Assembly: GCA_010093705.1 (NCBI GenBank) | Contig: MU006098.1 | Location: 696,666 to 760,665 of the forward strand | Source of the DNA: Patellaria atrata CBS 101060 | Taxonomy: Eukaryota; Ascomycota; Dothideomycetes; Patellariales; Patellariaceae | DNA length: 64,000 bases | Direction of reading: 5' to 3' | Part shown: positions 44,805 to 55,600 of the stretch, piece after piece | Layout: each line of letters begins with the position of its first letter | Numbering within the stretch: position 1 is the first letter of the stretch | Program-made: the position numbers and the translations under genes | Notes under the pieces: model-generated | Database searches by the model: none | What the model saw: the letters and a program-made list of their open reading frames with translations, nothing else | Told to the model about the DNA's origin: nothing

Positions 44805-46216
44805 TTAGCCATAACTTCCTTCGATACCCAGCTTCATCTGCTCACCTAACCCATCGAAGCCATACTGTCCGACTTTGCGGCCCGCAAGCTCATTCGCAAA
44901 CATCAATTTATCGTCAAAGCGCCAATGCTCCGCATGACACGTGAGGCAGTACAACATACCCGCGATGAAAGTATCACCAGCGCCAATGGAACTGTATCTC
45001 GTCAACCTCATCTCGCATACTCTCAAACGCAGAACATACTCTACGACGCGAAAGTCACTCGGCGGATTCCACCGCGCATGACGGTACTCTCCAGACGGCA
45101 ACCCGAGAGCCGCCGCTCCATCCGCACCCCAGGTACAGCAGATCAACGACCTAAGCCAGTCAACACGACAAAGCTCCTTCACGCCAATAACCCGCACCTA
45201 CGCTTTTGGCGTCCGATCCGCTTGCCACCGCAGAAACCCCTCCGGGTCATCAAATCCCTTATCCTGCATATCTCAACGGCTGTCAGTTAGGATAAAACGC
45301 GGGAACGACTCACCTGTGCCCACGCTCGCGAGTAAAACACTACATCTGCTTCCGCCGCCATAGCCTGCAACCCATCCCTTCCGGGCTTCTCGATCTCGAC
45401 GCTGATCCGCGCGTGCGGGAGTCGGTGACGAAGGAGTTTCATGCATTCGAGCGCGATGTTGGGGATCCGGCCCTGGTGGATTCAGCACAGATACAGCCCC
45501 ACACCCAAGGTAGGTCGTAGTAGGAATAGCCAGCACGATAAACACGGGTACCAAGAAAGCTCACATACCTCAAAATGCCACCACACGCCCTCTTTACCGA
45601 TCCCCTTAACCACCCCCTCAAACTCCCTCACCGTCATCTCCTTCCCCATACTTGTGCTCACGATGGTCCTACTCCCCGTCTCCTGACTAACGAGGATGTA
45701 ACTCCTCGGCAGCGGCGCATCTCTCCAGATACAGGAGCCCAGATCGACATTACATCCAGCTTCCTGCGCCGGGAGGGCCCCTGAAATAGGTCCCGGCTCG
45801 ACACCTGCATGGGAATTGAAACTGTTTTGCGCAAGGTAGAAGTCGGGGTGGTCTGGTTCGGGCATCGGAGAGCATAGCGTTGGTAGGAACGGAGGGGAGA
45901 CGTGGAAGGCGAGTAGTTGCGCGAGGACGGAGAGGGTGTTAGGACCGTTGCCGCCGCGGCGGGTGGTGCTGGAATGGGCGCGGAGTTTGGAGTCTTCGGT
46001 GGGGTAGTGGGGGAGGCTTGGGGGAGGGAGCGGTTAGTTCAAGGTGAGGGAGGGGAGAGGTAAAAAAGGAGGGATATGAAAAAGGGGTTACTGAAAAGGG
46101 GTACGGGGAAAGGGGGTGTGTATGGGTATACGGGAAGGGATGGTACGGTGTGGTATGGCTTACTTGAGAATTATATCGATGTACGTGGCGCCGACGGTGA
46201 TGATGCGTTTGACCAT
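44805..46216 (-). CDS. PfkB-family sugar kinase (ketohexokinase/ribokinase-like)
   Basis: Six exons on the minus strand: 46216-46164, 46016-45569, 45472-45314, 45263-45202, 45150-45040 and 44991-44805, giving 339 aa. The five introns are 147, 96, 50, 51 and 48 bp; all joints preserve the frame and rebuild family motifs. The N-terminus has VGATYIDIIL|NLPHYPTEDSKLRA followed by RRGGNGPNT, the sugar-binding Gly-Gly-Asn region. The C-terminal PfkB signature is split by the last intron and reads VVDSIGAGDTFIAG with catalytic Asp284. The pattern DSKLRA plus RRGGN is close to ketohexokinase-like fungal PfkB proteins. It would phosphorylate a ketose or nucleoside with ATP in the cytosol; substrate is unknown. 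Intron 1 is strongly pyrimidine-rich on the coding strand. Confidence 0.85.
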
Positions 46217-47128
46217 TTTTGAGTGATGGGGTTGTTTTCAAGGGTTTTTATAGAAAGGTAGACTGCGCCGGCGGTGAAGATTGAGTGATGAACATCTGAA
46301 TTGCTAGATGCACCAGTTGATGTAATGGGGATTAGATAAGCTGCAGAAGTGGGGTACGTTGTGTTCGACCTGGTTGTTCAAAAGATCTCTTGCTGTACTC
46401 GTCGTATACCTGATAATGTACGGCTAGACATTATGAAACCACAAGTCATAAGAGTGCTATATGTACCCTAACGGTACATATACTTTCAAAAAGCTTCTTT
46501 GACTCTGCAATATGTTAAACTGAACTGTAAGTCTGTACCAAAATTATATAATTAATGAATATAAATTCCTACGCAGTGAGTGTCTAGGCGTGTCTAGACA
46601 ATACCCGTATACATCATGGAGCTTCAAGGGGTGGTCCAGATTAGAACTCTGTCGCTAAGTGACAATATATGTCGGAATATTAAATATCGAATACTCGTCT
46701 TACTTTCACTGATACACTGAGCCCTTATTGTCATGACAAGTTGCTCTCCAAATCCATCTATGGCTAGCTCAGGTATTGGGAGACTGGCGAGACAGAGGTG
46801 GGCGTTTTATTTGCTTGTAGAGGGGGTGAAATGTGGTGGGAATATTTTATGCAGCTGTTGAAAGTATGGACTTGGTCTTTCAAGCGTATACAATGGGAAA
46901 CGAGTATTAGGTATTAATAGGTATCGGAACATCTCATAATTGACTGTAAGAAAAGCGTCACAAAACAATGATTGTACCGAAAGCAGATGAAATTAGCGAA
47001 TATTACGCGACTCAATTAGAGACAAGGTGTATCTGAGTGATGTGGATGTCCGCCTTAGACATAATGACTGAGGACGACCATGACAAAGCATATGCCATTA
47101 TTAATAGAATGTTGACTTTGAAACTTAC
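46217..47128. other. Intergenic region
   Basis: About 900 bases, AT-rich in the middle (46490-46720), holding the PfkB promoter and the 3' side of the RCC1-like gene. No gene was recognised. Confidence 0.4.
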
Positions 47129-48211
47129 TCAATGTGTTGTGACGAGCGCATTGATTACCCTTGCGTAAGTATCCGAGTCATCTTCAACCGCAATAAAGGT
47201 GGTAGCACAACCTGCGCCCAACCCGACAACGTTCTCAGATATAGGGAGTTCATTCCATCTCCCCTTAACATCGTGGGATTCATCAACGGGTATACCGCAA
47301 TTCCCATGCTCACCCCATCCCCACGTAATAACTTTCCCAGTGGAAGTCTTAGCAACAACATGTTCGCTTCCCGCGGCAATCATAGTGAGCTCAGGTAGTT
47401 TTTCAGGAGGTAATTGTCCATGGTCATTCCTACCCCAGCCAAGCAGCTCACCAGATTCCAGGAGAACATAAATATTTCCCCAACTCGCTGCTACGTCCTT
47501 CCACAAGGGCAACTTCTCAGGAGCGCCAGTTTTGATGGAATGTTTGTCTGAACCTATGACTAAGCAAGCGCCCGTTCCAGAAGCGCCCACGATGAATGTG
47601 AAATATTGACCGCAGACTGCTCGAACAGCTTTGAAGGGTATCCCTTCGATTTTCCGGGGTTGCCAGCAATCCACTGCAGGTTCGCCAATTTGGCCCTTTC
47701 GACCGCTTCCCCAGCCATAGACGTCGCCGTTGTCAAGGACGGCAACGGTGTGGGTGATGGAAGATGAAAGGTCGATAATGCTAGAACCTGGAGGCGGAAT
47801 CTCTCGAATAGGATGAAATGCGAAGGACTGTACATCACCGACGCCATGACCCAGTTCTCCTTTCTCCCCTATTCCCCCTGATAACAGCGTGCCGTTGACT
47901 AAGAGAAAAGAAGCTTGCCATGTTGCGCTACATAATTGTACGGCTCCTGCTGAGTGGTCAACTGTCTGAGCAGTGACTAAGGCTATAGATGGCCAGGTTA
48001 TCGTGCCAGGTACATAACCTGTTCCAGTTGTTCGAAGGAGGTTGCCTAGAATCAGTGTATGGTTCCCTCCAGCTGATATGCGGCGAAAATTGGTCTGCTT
48101 TGTGTATTCGGAGAATATAACTGGAGTGGGAATTTCCGTATCCTGACAATCGCCAATACCTAGTTGCCCAGAGCCATTCGAACCGAGAGCATAGAGCTTG
48201 AAGGGGGTCAT
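47129..48211 (-). CDS. kti13: RCC1-repeat protein, probable Kti13/Ats1
   Basis: One exon gives 360 aa from the ATG at 48211; the open frame extends 19 codons further but only to a GTG. Beta-propeller repeats are visible along the whole length: KLYALGSNGSGQLGIG (about 5-20), LLSGGIGEKGELGHG, VYGWGSGRKGQIGE, LLGWGRNDHGQL and VITWGWGEHGNCG. The length and the N-terminal repeat starting almost at Met1 fit yeast Ats1/Kti13, a small RCC1-like protein that works with Kti11 in Elongator tRNA modification and diphthamide synthesis. RCC1 itself (the Ran exchange factor) is longer with a basic N-terminus, so it is less likely. The assignment rests on architecture and needs a reciprocal search. It is divergent from the S16 gene. 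Confidence 0.78.
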   Translation of the reverse strand: MTPFKLYALGSNGSGQLGIGDCQDTEIPTPVIFSEYTKQTNFRRISAGGNHTLILGNLLRTTGTGYVPGTITWPSIALVTAQTVDHSAGAVQLCSATWQASFLLVNGTLLSGGIGEKGELGHGVGDVQSFAFHPIREIPPPGSSIIDLSSSITHTVAVLDNGDVYGWGSGRKGQIGEPAVDCWQPRKIEGIPFKAVRAVCGQYFTFIVGASGTGACLVIGSDKHSIKTGAPEKLPLWKDVAASWGNIYVLLESGELLGWGRNDHGQLPPEKLPELTMIAAGSEHVVAKTSTGKVITWGWGEHGNCGIPVDESHDVKGRWNELPISENVVGLGAGCATTFIAVEDDSDTYARVINALVTTH

Positions 48212-48619
48212 GATATTTTCGAGAGATTCGTAGACTTCATAAAGACATCTCAGTTTAGTTTGGTGCACAGTGGAAAGAATATACTAATTTCTCGGAGATT
48301 CTCGAGATACTCCATATATTGCATGCTGGGCTAAAGGGCTCTGACCTTAAACTTCGACATTGCCTATTTAATAGAAGGGACTATGCATTCACGCAGTTTC
48401 TCTATTATGGTTGTTGTTGTTGTTCGTCGCTGTCGTCTTGGCGGTGATATCGAGCTGGCGGGAGCTTCCGTTGTTCTTGTTGTCCGCCGGGTCGGCAAAA
48501 CCATGCACCCGACATTTAGCGAGAGTCGAAAATCCAGTGTGTGATCTCAACAGCGCAATTGAAGACGACGAACAAGCCGCCGAATACCACAACGACTCTG
48601 TTACAAGACACTACCCATC
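48212..48619. promoter_or_regulatory. Divergent promoter of Kti13-like and ribosomal protein S16 genes
   Basis: About 410 bases separate the two starts. A run of GTT repeats lies at about 48409-48425. Specific ribosomal-protein promoter elements were not identified. Confidence 0.45.
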
Positions 48620-49368
48620 ATGTCTTCAACTCAGAGTGTCCAATGCTTTGGCAAGAAGAAGACCGCAACTGGTACGCTTCTCCGTTTCCTCCTATACCGC
48701 AATCAACCATCACTAACGCCCGCTTCTAGCTGTTGCGCACTGCAAGGTAAATACTCCCTGGGATGCCAGTCGCAATATAGAATTATTGGATGGCCAAAAT
48801 GGACAAGATGCTGATTTAGTGGAAATATACAGGTCGGAAAGGGTCTTGTTAAGGTCAACGGAAAGCCGTTGTCCCTAGTCCAACCTGAGATCCTACGATT
48901 CAAGGTCTACGAACCTATCCTCATCCTCGGTGTTGACAAATTCGGTACGCAGAGGGCTTCAAACGCAATGAACAATTAGATGGAATGGGAATACTGACAG
49001 GGGACAGCAAATGTTGATATCCGCGTCCGAGTTTCCGGTGGTGGTCACACTTCCCAGATCTACGCCATCAGACAGGCGATCGCCAAGTCAATCGTATGCG
49101 TACCCGTTACTTTCTTTCATAACACGCTATGATTTGAACCCTCCCGATACGCTTCGTGAAGTGGGAAGTAGGATCGAGTAAGGAGCTAATGAACCCGTCA
49201 CAGATCGCCTACTACCAAAAATACGTCGATGAGCACTCCAAAAACCAGCTGAAGCAAGCCCTCGTTCAATACGACCGCACACTACTCGTCGCCGATAACA
49301 GACGGTGCGAACCCAAGAAGTTCGGTGGTCCAGGTGCTAGAGCGAGATACCAAAAGTCATACCGTTAA
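48620..49368 (+). CDS. rps16: 40S ribosomal protein S16 (uS9)
   Basis: Five exons, 48620-48671, 48730-48746, 48833-48944, 49008-49093 and 49204-49368, give 143 aa, the same length as yeast S16. Exon 2 is a microexon of 17 bases coding for AVAHCK. The assembled protein reads [19 protein letters not shown] at the N-terminus, then GRGxx-like [19 protein letters not shown], and ends in [14 protein letters not shown], the basic uS9 tail that reaches the P-site tRNA. The intron-rich 5' half is normal for ribosomal protein genes in filamentous ascomycetes. No odd residues were seen in the core motifs. Confidence 0.96.
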
Positions 49369-49792
49369 ACCGGGGGCATGGGTTCAGTGGAAGATACAAT
49401 CTGGGAGTGTGGCGGCGCTATCTCAGTGGATACATTGGTGGGTGGTTGACCCGCTGCTTTTGTTAACAATAGCATGAGGTTGCGTCTGCGTGTTTTCTGG
49501 GCTTTGCAGGCGAACGTACGATAAATGGAAAAAAATAATCGGTTCCAGATACGTGTTATGGATTGTGCTGTGATAGCTACAATGTCACCCGGCGGTCATA
49601 TTTATTAACTAATTGTGAAACGCTTTGGACTACTTTTTGGTTCAAGCCCTACACACCGCATGAATGGTATATCGCGCCGCAGTCCTACAAGTAATATTAC
49701 CTTCCCTAAACAAACAACACATGCACGCTAGAACCCAGAAGCCAATTACGGTCTCCTAAAATATCCTCTGCTACATGCCGAAATTGCCTATA
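49369..49792. other. Convergent intergenic region
   Basis: About 420 bases between the S16 and ChAPs stop codons. Nothing distinctive was seen. Confidence 0.4.
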
Positions 49793-52255
49793 TCAACCGT
49801 CCGATCCACTACTCCTGAATGCAGCGCACAGACCCGCGTATTGATGTGTAAGGTCTAATACATGCTGCGGTAAACTCGTACCCTGGATAATACTCCTAAC
49901 CTTAACCGCACCCTCCTCCTCTATGAGCTTGCGAATCGTATATAGCAACGCTGGGGAGAACTGCTTCAGAGTTAGCTTCACTATATCCACACGCACATCA
50001 ACAATGGTAAAAGGGTGTACATACCTCCGAATACCAGCGATACTGCCAAGTAACCAACCGTATCAAGCTTCCCAAAATTCCCCTTACATCGCCCAACACC
50101 TCATACATCCTTAGCACGCCCTTCATTGCTTTCGGACTAAACCGCATGCCCAAGCACGACTGATACGCCTCTACCGCATCCTCTTCCCTATGCAACCTTT
50201 CCGCTAGCTCGCCTAGAATTTCCCACTCTTCAGCGCTCTTCTTGTAAGCAATTTGTTGCTGGCGAAACTGCGCGAGTTCAGTCCGCCAGATCGTGTAAAC
50301 GCGCAGGTCTTCATAAAGCACCATGAATAAATTGTCGAGCCAGCGCTCGCAGAGGCGCTTGTTGTGAAACTGTGTGTAGGTCGGGGTGTTTGGAGTGCCA
50401 TCTGAGAGGAAGGGGTGGTTGTTGTCTTTTGGGGGGACGGCGGGACGCGCATCATTTTCGCTGCCAGATTTGACGACTTCGGAAGCGACGGTGTGAGGAG
50501 GCTTTTCTAGAGATTCGCCAGCTTCAACGGCTACCGCCGTTGGATTGCCGTTTACGGTCGCGGAAACACTGTCTTCGGGGTCGGCGTCAGGGTCCCGCTC
50601 TTCGACCGTGCCGTGACCGTTTTGGTGTGGGGATGGGGAGCGGAGGGCAGTTGTGCTGGCGTTGCGGCTTTGGGAGACTTGGACGGATTGTTGTTTCTCG
50701 GACCGATATTCCTCTTCCATGACGAAGACTTGGCTGCGAATTTTGAGGAGTTGGTCCCAGCCGATCTTTTTAGTGATCTCGGTGAGTATCATGTACGCTT
50801 TTTGAAATGTGCCCTTAAAAGTTGCGGCGTGGAGTTTGCGGAGATGAGGATGCACGAGTTCGACGTCACCCGCGGTGGAATCATCAATCTCGTCACATAT
50901 GCTTTCGGGCATGACGGGGAGGGATATGCGGAGGTTTTCGGGAGGCCGTGGTGTATCTTTGTCTTGGTATGTGAACATTGGACACGAATTGAGGGTTAGG
51001 AGTGCGAGATCCCATTGTTCTAAGCTGACATATATTTCTGCAAGTCTGGCCCAGGTGCCAAATTCGCTAGGTGCGGAGATGACGCTGCGCTTTGCAAGCT
51101 CGAGTGCTAGGTCACTTCTGCCTTTGCTCTTGCAAAATGCTGCTTGGCAGTCTAATAAGGAGTAGTCCATGGGCAGTTCTTCTATAGCTTCATGTAGTAG
51201 CTGTACTGCTTTTACTTCCTCATCTGCACGGATGTATACTTGAGCTAATAGGGAGGATATCTCAGGGTCTCGTGTCCGGAGCTTTTCGAACAAGTTAATT
51301 CCTGATGCATAACGCCCGGTAGTATGAATATAGTCCAGCAACCCGGTAGCAAGGTGATTGGAGACCAGATTTGGTACTTGAATTTCCGGATCGGAACCTA
51401 ATACCCAGCCATTGAAAAATAACCGCTCTGCTGCATCTAGAAATCTATGTTCTGCTTCTGTGCTCGTTATGGGGTTGAATCTTCTTACGCCAACAATCTT
51501 TTTAATTGTATCTCCTGATCCATCATCTGCATACGAGTATGCACGTAAAACACTACAAAGATACGTCTCTAACCATAGCTCGTCCGATGCTTGTCTCCTG
51601 TCTCCGCGCTCGTCTATGCAGTAGCTCTCCACCGTCCCGGGAATTTGTACTTGTACACGCATATCGACACGGGAGAAAGCATTGTAACAACTGTCTTAAT
51701 CAGCATACTCTAACGTGCTGAAAGGTTATCTCACACACCAGTATAGCCCTGAAACCACTTTGTTAGTCTTGTCGTGCGGCGAGTATGTGAGCGTGTTGAT
51801 GTATGCGGCCAGACTAGCAGACGAAGATGCGTCGATGCCAGTTACATGGTGGTAGACGCCAAACTATTGAATCGTAAGTATGGAAACGTATGAGAGTTTT
51901 CTTTAGCGTCCAATCGTACTGTTCTCGACGTTGACTTTATGGGCTGTTTAACGAGATGAACCAGATCAGGAGGACCAAGTTCGCGTAGGCTAGAAAGTGT
52001 CTCTATTCGAGCGTCTATCGAAGATTGTAATTCATCTTCGAAGATTCTAGAGATGTGATCAGTATGTATTCGATTCGAGCATAGTATGGGTCAAGGGGCA
52101 TTGAGCGAATGGGACAGAGAGGGCATAGTTGAGAACATAATAGTTGTCATTATTCGAGTTCCTTTGATTGACACAACGTTCCCGAGCATAGAGTCTCAAG
52201 CTCAACAATTGAAGACGTTGCGAACTTACTCAGGGACGGCTGGCGATCCAACCAT
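49793..52255 (-). CDS. ChAPs family exomer subunit (Chs5-Arf1-binding protein, Bch1/Bud7-like)
   Basis: Five exons on the minus strand: 52255-52230, 52046-51920, 51863-51739, 51690-50025 and 49960-49793, giving 703 aa. The large exon alone starts at an internal ATG (51662); I extended it upstream because short exons supply the conserved segments LGPPDLVHLVKQPIK, FGVYHHVTGIDASSSASLAAYI and YNAFSRVDMRV. The donor after LY is GTGTGT and yields two Cys residues at the joint, so that junction is the least certain. TPR-like helices (about 200-350) and the block WARLAEIYVSLEQWDLA are typical. A Ser-rich linker (about 450-510) interrupts the C-terminal part. ChAPs form the exomer coat that carries chitin synthase and other cargo from the trans-Golgi to the cell surface. 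Confidence 0.88.
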
Positions 52256-52664
52256 GACGGTTTGCCTTTGCGGCAAGAATAAGATCTCGTCAGCTTAGTA
52301 TAGAGACGATAGTACGATTAGCGCAGTATGAAGAACAATAGTATTGAAAGTGAATGCGACGTGGATAGAAAGAAGTGTTACAGATTACTGTTATTGTTAA
52401 GCTTTCATGGAGGGATGGAGAGTTTCCTTCAAATCGCAGGGGTCAAGGCTAGCGTGAGTTTTCGACAATGAGCTCCTCCAACTTGCGGGGACCGGAATAC
52501 AGAGATATCACATTTTCGACAACATAACTACCCTTAACTTTCACGTGGGCGCGTCTTGACGCGAAAATCTTACTAAATCTTCTTTTTGACTTGATGGGCG
52601 ACACTTTTCAACTCACATACATCTTGTAGGGGACGACAAAAGCGCATAGAGCTTCCAGACTACG
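52256..52664. promoter_or_regulatory. Divergent promoter of ChAPs and HIR3 genes
   Basis: About 410 bases between the two ATG codons. No specific sites were identified. Confidence 0.45.
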
Positions 52665-55600
52665 ATGGTAATTGTATGATATTGAACTTGCTAACATATC
52701 TGTGTGGTAACTAATATTTTTTGATCCAGTCTACCTGGAAGACTCTCAATCTTGAGTCCGATAACGAATCAGAAGATGAAGTGGATGATACTAAAGAGAT
52801 CCAAATCGAGGAAACCTTAAAGCTCTACCAAGCCGCCCTCAAACTTCATGCTGAAGGCCCGGATTCTTACGAGCGAGCTGCTGAAGCGTACCAGGCCTTG
52901 TTTCGGTCGGAAATTTTCCGGTATCCAGAGTCATTTACAGAATATCAGAGACTAGAAGCATATGGGAGTGTAAACGAATATGAGACGGCTTTGCAAGATG
53001 AGCTTGACACAGGACCAATGGCGCCTATCCCTGGGGATAGTGCACCGAACACTTTGCCTCAGTTGCTACATTTAGCCCACAAGAATCACGGTCAGTTTAT
53101 ACTAGATTGCCTCGAGTATGACCTGAAACGTCATCTTGCAGCCGTCCATAATGAAATCCTCCCAGAACAACTTGACCAGATAGCTAAGGCAGCTGCACCG
53201 TCCTTACAACTTTTTGCCCAAGCTTTAGACAAGGATGATACGGATCTAGATCTATGGAGTCGCACCTCGTCTGTAGCCCGTATGGTGGGCAGCGGTAGGA
53301 TTGCAAGATTTTGTCTAGAAGCTGTGTTGGACGGTGATGAGGAGGGGCTCGATACGATCTTACACCTTCCAGGTCTCGAAGAAGCTGCAGCTGGGCAAAG
53401 ATTAAGAGAAGCTGCTCAACAGTTTCAGGATGATCTATCCCTTCTCCAGGAACCTCTGTCTCACATGAAACGTAAGAACCTATCATCAGCTATAAAGAGA
53501 TGTATGAATCCCTATCCAATGATTCCAACCCCTAGCAAGGATAGGGATTCCCAGATTCTTGGTCAAGAGCCAATCCGCATTCCCCTGTGCCCACCCAAAC
53601 GGGATTGGTATAGTGTGGGTGAGGCGTTGTTGGGACATGTCTTGTACAATGAACAAGTTGGAGCAGTTGCGACTACAGCGGTACCAATGGACTTTGGCCC
53701 CGGTGCAGGAATCACCATCAAACTTCCGGAAATATCAGACATGGACCAGGAACAGTTGCTGCAAGCACATATTGCTGCAGAAACAGAACACGAAGCCTCA
53801 GAAACACCGAAAGAGACTGTTTTTCACATGACCCAAGATTCCACAACAGAAAATATAACGAATGTCGAGTTAGTAGGTGACGAAGACGTTAAAATGGATG
53901 ACGCAAATTCTGAAGGGCTCTCGCAAGCCCCTGACACTGGCTCTAAAGATGACAACGAGGGAGCAAATACACTGCCTAGGAAACGTTCGACAGATTCTGC
54001 TGGACTTCCGGAGACCGCTGACGGTGGGCGCCTGAGGAGTAAACGCATTCGCGCTCGGGAATCCGTGGGGGATGGGTCAAATGCAGTGGATGCTGCTGCT
54101 GCTCTTCTAGCAAAGCAGATTGAAGAACGACTTCAGCCATTCGTTTACGCTGACGAATGTTTATTCGATACCATAGGTCCTCTCTTCGACAAGCTCGGCA
54201 TAACGACATTCGGGTCAGCTCAATCCTTGAGAGATATTGTGAATAGATCGAGCACAGCCGAGTATCGTTCCAACGAAAACCCCATGGGTAGAGCAATGCG
54301 GGATCTCTATGCCATAATTCAAAAGGTGCCACCTCAGGCCGTGGGGATATTTCTTAACAATGAGATCATCGATCAACTAGGAGGATCCTCGCGTGAAGCA
54401 GGGTTGAATGCATTCCTTGGCCCAGCTAAATCGAATCTACCGCAGACCTGCGATAAACCTGTCCTGGTCGCTGGGGAAGCGTTACCTCAATTAGTTGAGT
54501 TTGTTAATTCTAATTGGCTGTCTATCAAAGAGGCTACCTTTTCCTGGGTTGAGAAGCTGCTTAGACAGGATTATAACAAACCGAACAAGAGGTCGTCACG
54601 ATGGACGGAGTCCACCTATATAAGATGCCAATGGCCTGACGATCTTAAACGTGTACTCGTTCAGATCTGTGTACATATGGATGAATATATTTACGATTGT
54701 ATGCTGCAAGAAGTAAACGATATCAATATCTCCCAGATCAATAATGCGGCAAATGGTCACCAGGAACAGCTCTCTGCGAAACAAAACTCTACCGTTGATA
54801 TGGTCCAGTCACTATTTGAGATACATCTCGACGTGTATTCGCTTATCAAACACCCAGGAAGCGGAGTCGATGTTGCAACGCAAATTCTTCAGAAAGATCG
54901 TCTCGAACGGTGGTCTTCTCTCGCTCGTGATGCGGTCAATCTCCGCGTCGGCAATGAAGACGAACTACTATCGGACGACTTGGCCATTCGGCACATCTGG
55001 GCCACAGCATTTCACATTAGTGTGAGCGACGATGTTCCACAGGAACATATTCTCAAATGTATCGAAGAGGTTAGAGCGCTAGTTGCATTACGTGAAGAGC
55101 CACCTATCCAACTACAAAACAACGCCGTTATGCCGGAACTTTCGGTCATCGCTGCTGATCGTGAACTTACTAAAATCAGCATGAAGGACTTCTTTCTGCG
55201 CATCTTCGATCATGACGAGGAAGATCCAGTTGCGGTTATCGAAACTTTAGAACCAATCCTTGAACTATCGGATGTGCGGATCAGGCCATCAGGTTCTACT
55301 AATGTGGGTGGCATAACGGACGTTGACGTTGAAGGAGGTCCTGTGTTAAAACCGGAAGGAACTGAATCTACTGGGTTATTACCATACCGAGAGATGGCCA
55401 AGTTCTTGGAGAATGCCAGTGTTTCTTTGCGACTATCGCTATGGCGTCGGTTGAAAGAAGCTTATGAAGCGATTGAGTACCCACCCAAGGTTGTTTCCTG
55501 CTGTTTGCGCACTCTTGAGACACTCGTCAAGGAGTTTCAGAGCCCAGCATATTACGATTCGCCGAAGGAACAACGGGACTTCCTCCTCTTAAAGTGGATA

